A DNA stretch of 64,000 nt from Neostethus bicornis (lineage: Eukaryota; Chordata; Actinopteri; Atheriniformes; Phallostethidae): contig LR738541.1 in the NCBI GenBank assembly GCA_902685375.1, positions 32,879,008 to 32,943,007 on the forward strand, given 5' to 3'. Within the stretch, counting starts at the first letter, position 1. Each line of letters starts with the position of its first letter. The notes beneath the pieces are model-generated. The model had not been told where the DNA came from. It made no database searches and was given only the letters and a program-made list of their open reading frames with translations. Shown here in pieces: positions 9,701-19,924 of the stretch. The position numbers and the translations under genes were made by a program.

Positions 9701-10975
9701 CAACCGGATTCCAAAAAAGTTGGGACACTTTAGAAATTGTGAATAAAAACTGAATGCAATGATGTGGAGGTGCCAACTTCTAATATTTTATTCAGAATAC
9801 AACATAAATCACAGGTCAATAGTTTAAACTGAGAAATTGTATGATATTAAGGAAAAATATGCTCATTCAAAATTTCATGGTGTCAACAAATCCCAAAAAA
9901 GTTGGGACAAGAACCTATTAGAGGCTGGAAAAAGTCATTTGAGCATACAACAAACACCTGGAAGACCAATCAGCACTAATCAGGTCAATTGGCAATATGA
10001 TGGGTATAAAAAGTGCTTCTCAGATTGGCAGTGTCTCTCAGAAGCCAAGATGGGTAGAGGATCACCAACTCCCACAATGTTGCGTAAAAAGATAGTGGAA
10101 CAGTATCAGAGAGGTGTTACCCAGCGAAAAAATTGCAAAGAGTTTGCAGTTGTCATCATCAACTGTGAATAATATCATCAGAAGATTCAGAGAATCTGGA
10201 AAAATCTCTGTGCGTAAAGGTCAAGGCCGGAGAACCATACTGAATGCCCGTGATCTCCGGGCCCTTAAACGACACTGCATCAAAAACAGGAGTGCTACTG
10301 TGAAGGAAATCACAGCATGGGCTCAGGAGTACTTCCAGAAACCATTGTCAGTGAACACAATCCACCGTGCCATCCGCCGTTGCCAGCTGAAACTCTATTC
10401 TGCAAAGAAGAAGCCATTTCTAACAAAGATCCACAAGCGAAGACGTTTTCACTGGGCCAGGAGTCATTTAAAATGGAGTGTGGCAAAATGGAAGACTGTT
10501 CTGTGGTCAGACGAATCACGTTTTGAGGTTCTTTTTGGAAATCTGGGGCGCCATGTCATCAGGACCAAAGAGGACAGTGACAACCCAAGTTGCTATCAAC
10601 GCTCTGTTCAGAAGCCTGCATCTCTGATGGTATGGGGTTGCATGAATGCGTGTGGCATGGGCAGCTTGCACATCTGGAAAGGCACCATCAATGCAGAAAA
10701 TATATTCAGGTTCTAGAGCAACATATGCTCCCATCCAAACGTCGTCTCTTTCATGGAAGACCCTGCATTTTTCAACAAGATAATGCCAGACCACATTCTG
10801 CATCAATCACAACATCATGGCTGCGTGGGAGAAGGATTCGGGTACTGACCTGGCCAGCCAACAGTCCAGATCTTTCACCTATAGAAAACATTTGGCGCAT
10901 CATTAAGAGCAAATACACTAACAATGCATTCTGGGCTTGCCTGGCTGATGTTAGGAGTAGACTCAAAAATTACTT
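9701..10975 (+). mobile_element. TE1: Tc1/mariner element lacking its right end (unit 1)
   Basis: Begins right after TA (9699-9700) with the inverted-repeat end CAACCGGATTCCAAAAAAGT. A partial direct repeat of that end (CCCAAAAAAGTTGGGACA) lies at 9893-9910, an IR/DR-like arrangement. It encodes a transposase (10050 onward). No inverted copy of the end is found before the next element at 11029, so the right side is lost. The exact break, between about 10965 and 11028, cannot be placed from this sequence alone. Confidence 0.85.
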
Positions 10976-11012
10976 GAACTGTTATGTTTTGGCAGCCTTT
11001 TTTACATTATAA
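10050..11012 (+). pseudogene. TE1 transposase, frameshifted (unit 1)
   Basis: Tc1/mariner transposase with paired-type HTH (RKIAKSLQLSSSTVNNII) and DDE motifs WSDESRF, FQQDNARPH and SPDLSPIENIW. Two A-run indels relative to unit 2 (near 10127 and 10695) break the frame. Both sit in homopolymers, so they may be sequence errors. The C-terminus runs into non-element DNA, as in unit 2. Confidence 0.8.
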
Positions 11013-11028
11013 TTACTTTGTGTATATA

Positions 11029-12644
11029 CAGTGGTGGTCAAAAGTTTACATACACTTGTAAAGAACATAATGTTATGGCTGTCTTGAGTTTTCAGTTATT
11101 TCAACAACTCTGATTTTTCTCTGATATAGTGATTGAAACAGATCCTTCTTTGTCACAAAAAACATTCATGAAGTTTGATTCTTTTATGACTTTATTATGG
11201 GTAAACTGAAAATGTGACAAAATCAGCCGGGTCAAAAATATACATACAGCAACATGAATGAGCAATTTTGGAGACTTAGAAAGTTGTGTCAATGACATGA
11301 GCTTCATAGCATGACCTCTTAACTTCTTGTGAGTGATTATGAGTGACTACAGCTGGTGACTTCTCTGAGGCCATTTAAAAAAGGCTCATTGGATAAAAAC
11401 ACCCACAAACGCTACAATGGGAAAGTCAAAGGAGCTCAGCACAGATTTGAAAAAGAGAATCATTGACTTGAACAAGTCAGGAAAGTCACTTGGAGCCATT
11501 TCAAAGCAGCTGCAGGTTCCAAGAGCAACAGTGCAAACAATTGTTTGTAAGTATAAAGTGCATGGCACTGTTTTGTCACTGCCACGATCAGGAAGAAAAC
11601 GCAAGCTGTCACCTGCTGCTGAGAGAAAACTGGTCAGGAGGGTGAAGAGTCAACCCAGGAGCACCAAAAAGCAGATCTGCCAAGAATTAGAAGCTGCTGG
11701 AACACAGGTGTCAGTGTCCACAGTCAAGCGTGTTTTGCATCGCCATGGACTGAGAGGTTGCCGTGCAAGAAGGAAGCCCTTGCTCCAAAAGCGGCACCTT
11801 AAGGCTCGACTAAAGTTTGCTGCTGATCACATGGACAAAGATAAGACCTTCTGGAGGAAAGTTCTGTGGTCAGATGAAACAAAAATTGAGCTGTTTGGCC
11901 ACAATGCCCAGCAATATGTTTGGAGGAGAAAAGGTGAGGCCTTTAACCCCAAGAACACCATGCCTACCATCAAGCACGGTGGTGGTAGTATTATGCTGTG
12001 GGCCTGTTTTGCTGCCAATGGAACTGGTGCTTTACAGAGAGTCAATGGGACAATGAATTCTTCAAGAAAACCTGAAGTCATCAGCCCGAAGGTTGGGTCT
12101 TGGGCGCAGTTGGGTGTTCCAACAGGACAATGACCCCAAACACACATCAAAAGTGGCAATGGAATGGCTAAATAGGCTAGAATTAAGGTTTTAGAATGGC
12201 CTTCCTAAAGTCCTGACTTAAATCCCATTGAGAACATGTGGATAATGCTGAAGAAACAAGTCCATGTCAGAAAGTCAACAAATTTAACTGAACTGCACCA
12301 ATTCTGTCAAGAGGAGTGGTCAAAGATTCAACCAGAAACTTGCCAGAAGCTCGTGGATGGCTACCAAAAGCGCCTAATTGAAGTAAAAATGGCCAAAGGA
12401 CATGTAACCAAATATTAGCCTTGCAGTATGTATATTTTTGACCCAGCTGATTTCATCACATTTTCAGTTTACCCATAATAAAGTCATAAAAGAATCAAAC
12501 TTCATGAATGTTTTTTGTGACAAAGAAGGATCTGTTCCAATCACTATATCAGAGAAAAATCAGAGTTGTTGAAATAACTGGAAACTCAAGACAGCCATGA
12601 CATTATGTTCTTTACAAGTGTATGTAAACTTTTGACCACCACTG
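11029..12644 (+). mobile_element. TE2: full-length Tc1-like transposon (unit 1)
   Basis: 1616 bp, flanked by TA. The ends are CAGTGGTGGTCAAAAGTTTA on the left and its inverse on the right, with long inverted repeats of about 224 bp (11029-11252 and 12421-12644). The size and structure fit a complete Tc1 element. It sits immediately after the broken TE1. Confidence 0.93.
11417..12418 (+). pseudogene. TE2 transposase, inactive
   Basis: Opens MGKSKELSTDLKKRIIDL with HTH residues (SLGAISKQLQVPRATVQTI) and the first catalytic block WSDETKIELFG. The frame closes at 12133 after a deletion or frameshift before the second Asp block. Remnants of FQQDNDPKHTS follow in another frame, then an end fragment to 12418. 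The same defects are present in unit 2, so they predate the duplication. Confidence 0.85.
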
Positions 12645-12794
12645 TATATATATTTTAGCAAACTAATAAATATATTGAGCTGTTTCTTTTTTTCTTTTTT
12701 TTTTTTTGTGATTGCATGCGTTGTTGCAAAAGCATTTCCTAATCATTTTAAAGATACACACTTATTTGATAATGGTTTGCGTCTAATTATTGGG

Positions 12795-13095
12795 AAAGGA
12801 TCTCTCTTTCTTTAAGGTCCCCATTAGGTTTCTTCTTTTTTTCCTGCTACTGTTTTTTTTTCTTTAGGTTTCCTCACCGTCAACGAAGGTCGAAACGCAG
12901 GAGTGTTTAGAAATTGTTTAGCCAGCTTTAGTTTAATTAGTTTATAACCGTTTTTTTTTTTTTTTTTGTACATCTAATTTTTTTTCTTTGTTTTTGTATT
13001 TTGTTTTTTTACATCTGCAACGTGAAACCTTTTGTGACCACTGTTTTGGGATATCGGGCTCAATATGGGTTCAACAAATGGACTTGAATTGAATT
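12795..13095 (+). mobile_element. L2-like LINE/SINE 3' remnant, unit 1
   Basis: GGGAAAGGATCTCTCTTTCT...GGTCCCCATTAGGTTTC...GTTTCCTCACCGTC...TTGGGATATCGGGCTCAATA aligns with 16846-17103 and, inverted, with 62105-62400. The end resembles fish L2 3' tails (GGGCTATACAAATAAAATTG in the sister copy). T-runs are at 12690-12710 and 12951-12968. Confidence 0.6.
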
Positions 13096-13329
13096 AAGTC
13101 TCGATTTTGTTTTGAAATGAGACATACAACACAGTCCATTCTAAAACTCCTTAACAACCAAAATAATAAAAATGAACTAATCAAATTAACTTTTTGCAAA
13201 TCATGACTTCTTTCTAATAAAATTTGGAAGACTGCACCGCGTTTTGACTTTTTAGAATGAACTAAAACCTTGCCGAACAATGAAAACTGGGAGTAAAAAA
13301 AAATAGGTACTAGGTAATAAAATAGGTAA

Positions 13330-13720
13330 TAGGTCGCCACAATAAGCCAGTTTCTTCTGTCTAACCCTATCTGCTGCATCTTCTTCGGTCACACCAACTA
13401 TCTTCATGTCTTCCTTCACTGTATCCATAAACCTCCTCTTTGGTCTTCCTCTAGCCCTCTTTCCTGGTAGTTCCAAATCCAGCATCCTTCTGATGTACTC
13501 TCTCTCCGTTGCACATGTTCAAACGATCTCATTCTGGCCTCTCTGACTTTATCTCCAAAACTTCTAACATGTGCTGTTCCTCTGATATAGTCATTTCTAA
13601 TTTTATTTTTATCCATCCTGGTCACTCCCAGAGACATCCTCATCATCTTCATCTCTGCTACCGCCATCTCTTTTCCTGTCTTTTCCTCGGTGCCACTGTA
13701 TCTAGACCAAACAGCATGGC
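13330..13720 (-). mobile_element. RTE LINE 3' fragment, unit 1
   Basis: Minus-strand remnants of the RTE C-terminus: LPGKRARGRPKRRFMDTVKE, then EDAADRVRQKK, with further pieces upstream (RNDYIRGTAHVRSFGDKVRE). The same residues occur at the end of the larger RTE copy at 21263-23801. Frames are broken. It lies just upstream of H4. Confidence 0.85.
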
Positions 13721-13910
13721 TGATAGGGATAGAAATAATAAAAAAAAAACAAACATTGAGCTAATTGTAAAATGGTTACGGGTCTTTGCAGAAAATGAGA
13801 GTGGTCTGAGCGGTTAAGCAACAGAAATCTTGTCTCACTTCAGGCAAAAACACTTGCATGAACCAAGTTAGGACAATCAAAATTCCTCAAAAAGCCGAAC
13901 CTGCTCTTCA

Positions 13911-13945
13911 TGATGAAGCAACATCTTCGAGGTGAGTATAAATAC
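13911..13945 (+). promoter_or_regulatory. H4 core promoter
   Basis: ATGATGAAGCAACATCTTC, then AGGTGAGTATAAATAC, with the TATA box at 13937-13944, about 116 bp before the ATG. It is nearly identical to the H5 and H1 promoters. Confidence 0.68.
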
Positions 13946-14052
13946 TTGCACATTTTACACATCCAAGCATCAACAGGAGATCTCCGAGAAGCTGAGAGGA
14001 CCAGCAAAAAGTTTCTTGAGTTAAAACCTCCAGGATCACCAAACATCCAAAG

Positions 14053-14595
14053 ATGAAGACCTTCAGTGTTGCAGTCGCAGTGGCCATCATGCTCTCATGC
14101 ATCTGTATTCAAATGAGTGTTGCTCAAGTGGGCCACGATGTAAGAACTGAATTTGAAACTTTATTGGTTCATTTTTGCCTTAAAAAAATACAATGTTGGA
14201 TAAGAACCTGAACACTTTTTATCCATAGGTGGCGATGGCAGCACAGGAGGATACGTCCCTTCAGCAAATGGTAAGTTTGAATTCAAATTGTGTTGGAACA
14301 ATTTTTTTGTAAAGGAAAAAAGTATGTTTTACTCTTAAGTGTCTGAGATTTGTAAGCTTTTGAATTTAGAATGAAGTTTTATTCTGAAGTATTCTTGAAT
14401 AACTACACATGTGAAGCAAAGGAATTAAACTTTTTTTAATGTCTCATTTAGCTGCCACCAAAGGAGCCTGATACTGATTCTGGTGAAGCCCAACCCGACG
14501 CAGCAACTCTTGCATTTGCTGCCAGATTCCCCAACTGCAGAATTTGCTGCCGCTGCTGTCGTATGAGAGGTTGTGCTCTCTACTGCAAATTCTGA
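14053..14595 (+). CDS. hamp: H4: divergent 7-Cys hepcidin (unit 1)
   Basis: Exons 14053-14139 (29 aa), 14229-14270 (14 aa), 14452-14595 (47 aa plus TGA), phase 0, GT-AG, giving 90 aa. The signal peptide is MKTFSVAVAVAIMLSCICIQ. The propeptide is acidic and Pro-rich. The cysteine domain CRICCRCCRMRGCALYCKF is that of H2 with one Gly-to-Ala change, again with YC in place of CC. No RxKR site; the nearest basic residue is the Arg in FAARFPN. The frame ends TTC TGA directly after KF. Read on past the stop, the 3' UTR would give RVLDRSGSFQR then TAA, which matters because H1 and H5 read into the matching region. AATAAA lies at 14762-14767. Confidence 0.87.
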
Positions 14596-14779
14596 AGAGT
14601 TCTGGACCGGTCTGGATCTTTTCAACGATAACGACACCTTCATCTGTTGAAGAAGTTTCCAAAAGTTGTTAATTACTCAAGAAATCATCAAGTTTGGTTT
14701 AAGTGAGCGAATGACAAAACTTCGATGTTTTTTTTGCAACACTTCAGTGGAGATGAAATTTAATAAACAAGAAAATTAA

Positions 14780-16840
14780 CGACAAATTGTGTTTGTAAGT
14801 TTTGTTTTGATGATGGAGCAGGTCAAACTTTTCTAATGACTGGTTCTTAATTGATTTTTAGAAGCAAATTTACTTTAATAAAGTTTTAAAATTTCTATAA
14901 CACTTAAATACTAAAAAAAAAAAAAAAAAATTATTGACTGAATAACAATGTAAAAGGAAAAAAAAATAAACACATGGAGTTTTATTCATATTCATATTCA
15001 TATTCATTCATATACAATAGAATATATATACACAATCCGGATTCAGGATTTTTTACTCCATTACTCAAAACCCATTGTTCACATTAACCATTCTGTGGTG
15101 GATTAGATATACTGATAGATATACTCCACTCAATTTCATTTATACTACTACAGCTACTAGGTCAGGAACCAACGTATTAAAGTATACAATATGTGACATA
15201 GCGTGACAACAACAGGTAAAAAAGATGAGGATATCGGACATTTAGTTATGCCATGATCAGTAACACCTCTAATGTGCCCAAAGGTGGGGAATTAAATCCT
15301 TTTTTTAACCAACATTTGGCACGTTTTTTATACCCACTGCAAAACTTGACCACTTTTCAGTCATGACGTATTGAAAATTATATGGCTGTAACTAAACACG
15401 GTGAGAGGAACATTAGATGTTTTTTTTAGGTCAGCCAAAACAATTTTTTGAACAATTATTTCAAACATAGATAAGAGACAATAAATAGAAAAAATAGTTC
15501 AGTCATTTTAACGCGTTAATTCGATTAATTAGCACGCCACATTTTAACACGTAAAAAAATTAATGCAATTAATTATGACTTATTGACGGGGGAGCAAATG
15601 CTTTGCGCATTTGAATTTTGGCTTATTGAAGGACCCGTAGTCTTTCGACCGTCCATATCACCCCGCTGACAAATTAACAAGGCAGTAGTGGTCGAACACA
15701 ACAGACATGGACAAGACTCAGTAGGTTGAGACAGTCGCATGGGCGGAACCAGGGAGGTGTGGGGGCGCACGTACCCCATCCCACCCTCTACCCCTTTTGG
15801 TCAACAAAAAAAATGTTCATACTACTTTAATAATTATAAACTTGGGCAAAATATGCACCACAAATGCAGAAAAATTACTTTTCAAAATTGTTCTGGGGAG
15901 CGGCATGCCTTCTCATGCCCACTCCCGCCAAGGGGTCGGGTGAAGGAGGAGATGGGTGGCAGCCAACGACGGGGACCCTGGCAGTCAGATCCTCGGCTGC
16001 ATAAGCTAGGTTATTGTAGTTAGGGCAAATATGAGCATTTGCAATTAAAGTGCTTGTAGATAAAAATATAAAAGGCTACCCCAGATTGGAGGGATTTATA
16101 TTGAGCAGATTGGTATTAGAAGTTCAGGAAGGCTCGCGAAGTTCTGAAGCAAGCCAACGATAGTGTCCCGAGAGGGGCTGTGGTCTTCCTCTGAAAAAAT
16201 CCTTTCCCAATCCTTATGCCACTGTTTGCTTCAAAAAGTGTTAGAGCCCAACTGGGCTGTTATTAAAGGCAGATTTAACCAAGAAAAATATCCAACAAGC
16301 CAAAAATAAACACAGCCTACAACAAAGATTGTGGCACATAAATTTATTGAAATGCCTTTGTAAAAATCCCTGGGCTCAAAATCAGATGTGATTCCAACCT
16401 GATCCACAAAGCACATGTCTGTAGATTCCAAAAGAACTAGGCCCAAACACTATCCTCAAAAAATTAGGCCCAGACCACTGTCGGATCTCACACCCACTTT
16501 TTCTAAAAGTTGCCATAAAAAGTTGTGATTTCTTTAAACCTCAAAACCTCTTCTGTTTCCAAGGGAATCATCTGTTTTTGCAATTTTAAGCGCACAATTA
16601 ATAGAAATATTATTATTTAGTTACTTGTTTAGTGACACAATAAAGATTATTTGAGATTGCGTGAATACCCCAATCAGAAACTGTTCAACTATTAAACATA
16701 AAACTTGATACTTTTCATCAAATAGAAGCATTTTTCAGATCCAAGTTTAACATAATGGACATAAAATTCTTCTTCTTTAGATATTTAGCTGTAGAGCAGA
16801 ATAAGCTAATATTTAAACAATAATCTTTGACACATTGGTT
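14780..16840. other. Intergenic between H4 and H5
   Basis: No gene recognised. Contains an A-run (14914-14930), an ATTCAT/ATTCATAT simple repeat (14983-15012), and a G/C-rich stretch 15737-15995 beginning GGGCGGAACCAGGGAGG that resembles the end of a decayed hAT-like element. The rest is AT-rich. The equivalent in unit 2 (39404-41479) carries many small indels against this copy. Confidence 0.5.
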
Positions 16841-16845
16841 CCTCA

Positions 16846-17103
16846 TTCCGAGGGAGGGATCTCTCTTTTCGTGTGGATCCCCACAAGGTTTCTTATTTTT
16901 TCACACTGATGGTTTTTTAGGAGTTTTTTCCTCACGTGAAGGAGAGTTTAAGGCATAAATGTGCTAGTCTTGTTTAGTTAACATTTGTTAGTTATTTTAT
17001 TGCTGTGTATTGTGTTAATACATCCCTTTTTTTCTTGTGAAACCCATTGAGACAGAAATTCTGTGATTTGGGGCTATACAAATAAAATTGAAAACAAATA
17101 AAT
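16846..17103 (+). mobile_element. L2-like LINE/SINE 3' remnant, second copy in unit 1
   Basis: GAGGGAGGGATCTCTC...GTGGATCCCCACAAGGTTTC...TTTTTTCCTCACGTGAAGG...GGGCTATACAAATAAAATTG. It is related to 12795-13095 and ends in the typical L2-type tail. Confidence 0.65.
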
Positions 17104-17514
17104 GGTTTTTTTTAAGTGTAGTTATTAACGATGGAACTGAGAATTTTTAAAAGGTGCTTTCACACTAAAATAAACTGAAATCTTAAAACGATGAGCATCA
17201 ACCACATAAAAACAAACTTAGACTTGTTTGAAACAACTTAAAATCTACGATTTTCTTTTAAAACCATGAATGTGATAATGATGAAAATGACCAGATAAAT
17301 GGCAATGTATGTAATACAAAGAAGAGTCACAGGTACACTTCAGATTTGTGTTTATTGTAATGATACTGTAGTTTTAACAGATAAAACAACTCATTTTAAA
17401 CTGTCCATACAGATGTTTTGGACTAAATCTGCTAACATTTATATAATAAAAACTACAGCTACAACAAACATGATCCAATGATTGTAAGAACTCATTCAAC
17501 ATCTGAGGGTCTTG

Positions 17515-18093
17515 TTACTGTGGAGATGTCCCGGACCTGGGTTGCCATTTATCAGGCTTTCCATGAGGCCTTCCATGAGGTCTTCCATGAGGCCTGGATG
17601 GCCGCCTCCAAATTTGCAGTAGAGAGCCACAACCCCACATTCACAGCATCCACAGCAAAATCTGCAGGTAGGATGATTTTTGGCCTTGGCAGCGGTCATG
17701 CCCTCAGGGGACATCTGTGTGGGACATAATCAATAGTTTTCATCCCCATCTCGATCACCTCTATTTGTAAATGTTAATATACAGCAATTATGAAAAAACC
17801 TAAAGCTAAATTTCTTTACGTTTTAGAAAGCATGAAACAGTTTTATTTAGCTGACATAAAACATTGCTTACCATCCTGCCGACCGAGTTGTCTTCAGACA
17901 TGGCCCATGTAAACTCCTCTTGCTGTAAATAAAGGTTTGACATAAATATTTTTACAACTTTGTGAGACAATAAGACTAAAGAAAGAGATTTAAATCTTGT
18001 TCTTACCTGAGAAGGAATTTCTGCAGAGCTCATCTGAACACAAATGATTGTGAGCATGATGGCCGCCGCAACGACAACACTGTAGATCTTCAT
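17515..18093 (-). pseudogene. hamp: H5: tailed hepcidin, frame-disrupted (unit 1)
   Basis: Exon 1 18093-18007 (MKIYSVVVAAAIMLTIICVQ...) and exon 2 17922-17872 (QEEFTWAMSEDNSVGRM) are intact. Exon 3 from 17714 has three one-base indels against unit 2: a lost C near 17641, a gained base near 17623 and a lost A near 17601. The second half of the cysteine domain is scrambled (CCECGVVALYCKF) and the tail is out of frame. If these are consensus errors the gene is the intact one described at 42170-42749. Confidence 0.7.
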
Positions 18094-18213
18094 CTTTAGA
18101 GGGTTGGATATCTTGGAGGATATTTTTGGTCAAGCAGATTTTCTCTGGTCCTGATGACTGCAGTCCACTTCTCTGAGTCCTCCTGTCTGATGGTTGAATG
18201 TGTGAAGTGTGAT

Positions 18214-18250
18214 TGTATTTATACTCACCTGGAAGATGTTGCTTCATCAT
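18214..18250 (-). promoter_or_regulatory. H5 core promoter
   Basis: On the minus strand GATGATGAAGCAACATCTTC, then AGGTGAGTATAAATAC. Same elements and spacing as H4 and H1. Confidence 0.66.
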
Positions 18251-18560
18251 TCTCAGCAGCTTTGAATACGTGAGTTATTTTAATAGTCTTAACCTAAACA
18301 AAAGCATTCCATCAAGGGAAACTAGTAGTACTTGTTACTTAACTGGTTGTGCACCAATCCATCTCTGCCGATCACTTAAAATTTCTTAAAACCTGGACCG
18401 ACTGCAACCAACAGGTCAAAGCAAGGCGGCGACCAAACAAGTTAAGCTACAAATCGGCCAAAAAATTTCTATGTGCAAACATGTTCAATACTGCCCTAAA
18501 CAAAAACATGTCTGACTCTGCCTTCAGGAAAATATTTGTCCTCTATCTTTATGCAAAGTA
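18251..18560. repeat. Upstream block of H5, paralogous to that of H1
   Basis: Counterpart of 1905-2225. The shared words GACCAAACAAGTTAAGCTA and GTCTGACTCTGCCTTCAGG place it in the same duplicated block. Frame 18349-18561 (+) shows no known domain. Confidence 0.72.
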
Positions 18561-18687
18561 GACACACAAACTATTTTACAATTTATGCTGTTTTGATGTT
18601 ACTGTGTTAATTTATTCCTAACTTTTGCCCATAGAGGATTATTTTTTTGTTGGATTTCGTGGTACTTTAAAGTAGTGTATTCAATGA

Positions 18688-19080
18688 TCACTCATTCATC
18701 TTCTGAACCGCTTAATCCCTGATGGGATTGCAGGGGTGCCTTGGGATAATTTCGTAGCTAATCAACCTAACATGCATGTTTTTGGAGGGTGGGAGGAAAC
18801 TGGAATACCCAGAGGGAAACCAATACATACTTGGGAATAACATGCAAATTCCTCACAGAGAGACCATTGTTTCAAGCGTGGTCTACACCCTCGACACAAA
18901 CCCCAACCTTCTTGCCGTGTGCCCACGGTGCTATCCACTGCGCCACCCAGCAGCATGTTCAGTGATCAAAGCGTTGCCAGTCAGTTAGTCCCCTTCTCAA
19001 TCGACTATCCATTACAGGCTTTTGGGGGGTGCCGGAGCCCATCGTGGCTGATTCGAGGTGTGGGACGGGATACACCACTC
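18688..19080 (-). mobile_element. SINE-D copies (one long, one fragment), unit 1
   Basis: 18688-18952 follows the SINE-D consensus from TTCTGAACCGCTTAATCCC to a tRNA-like end (GGTGGCGCAGTGGATAGCAC on minus). 18953-19080 is a second partial copy (GGGGGGTGCCGGAGCCCATC...GGGACGGGATACA). They lie next to each other upstream of H5. Confidence 0.68.
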
Positions 19081-19127
19081 TGTTTTAAAATAATAAACTT
19101 TGTTTTATCATTAATATTGTGAGACTA

Positions 19128-19270
19128 TGTATATCTCACTGCTGGCCGGGGAATGACTCGGGATCTCTTCGAGTGAGCTGGAGAATGCAGTTGGGCTGAG
19201 AGAAGCCTGGGCTTCCTGTCTGAGGCTGTTGCCCCGCGACCCAGCCCCGGATAAACGGAAGATGACGGAA
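19128..19270 (-). mobile_element. LINE 3' end remnant (Rex3/RTE-like)
   Basis: Contains GGCTGTTGCCCCGCGACCCA...CCCGGATAAACGGAAGATGA, a wording typical of the 3' end of fish RTE/Rex3-type LINEs. The strand is uncertain. Family assignment is from memory. Confidence 0.45.
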
Positions 19271-19621
19271 CGGAGCTTTGTTTTAGTGACAAAAATGTAT
19301 AATGATGTATGAAACTTAATTTAGCATGCATGTGGGATAAAGTAGCTAAAAAAAAAAACAGTTGTCATTTTGTTGTATATTAGGAATTACGGTTTATGCA
19401 AAATCAAGAAATATGAAGTTGTTTCCATTTTATAATAAAATAAATGGAGGTGGGGCTGCTGTATTTAGATAAATGATGATTATTTTTGTGTGTCCATGAT
19501 ATTATTTCTTGCAACTTCTTTCTAGTCATTTCATTCACTAAAAAACGAGTGTATTTTTAGATGGCATAAAGTAAACTATGGAAGATGTTATGAGAATGAT
19601 TATGGCTGGGAAATATGTTTT
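19271..19621. other. Intergenic, no gene recognised
   Basis: AT-rich with an A-run at 19349-19358. No repeat family or coding signal was recognised. Confidence 0.5.
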
Positions 19622-19922
19622 CTTCGTGTTCGAGTCCTGGGTAGGGATGAGCCGTGGAACGCTAGCTTTTCTGTGTGGAGTTTGCATGTTCTCTCTGCGT
19701 ATGCTTGGATTTTCTCCGGTAACTCAAGTTTCCTCCCACCCTCCAAAAACATGCATGCTAGGTTGATTGGCCACTACATGATTGCCCCTAGGAATGCGCG
19801 TGTGTGTTTATGGGTGTATGTGTGGCCCCGCGACAGACTGGTGACTTGTTTGGGGTGTACCTTGCCCCTCGCCTTGAATCTGTCGGGATGGGTTCCGGCA
19901 CCCCCCACAACCTCGTAAGGGA
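19622..19922 (+). mobile_element. SINE-D copy in plus orientation, unit 1
   Basis: GTGTGGAGTTTGCATGTTCT...TTTCTCCGGTAACTCAAGTT...TCCAAAAACATGCATGCTAG...GGTTCCGGCACCCCC. It is the only SINE-D in the unit on the plus strand and abuts the LINE 3' end at 19925. Confidence 0.75.
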
Positions 19923-19924
19923 TA

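Noticed and set aside
10310..10806. Short frames antisense to the TE1 transposase
   Set aside because: Shadows of the transposase; no domains.
12690..12712. T-run as a terminator
   Set aside because: Simple homopolymer in a eukaryotic spacer; no pol III gene ends there.
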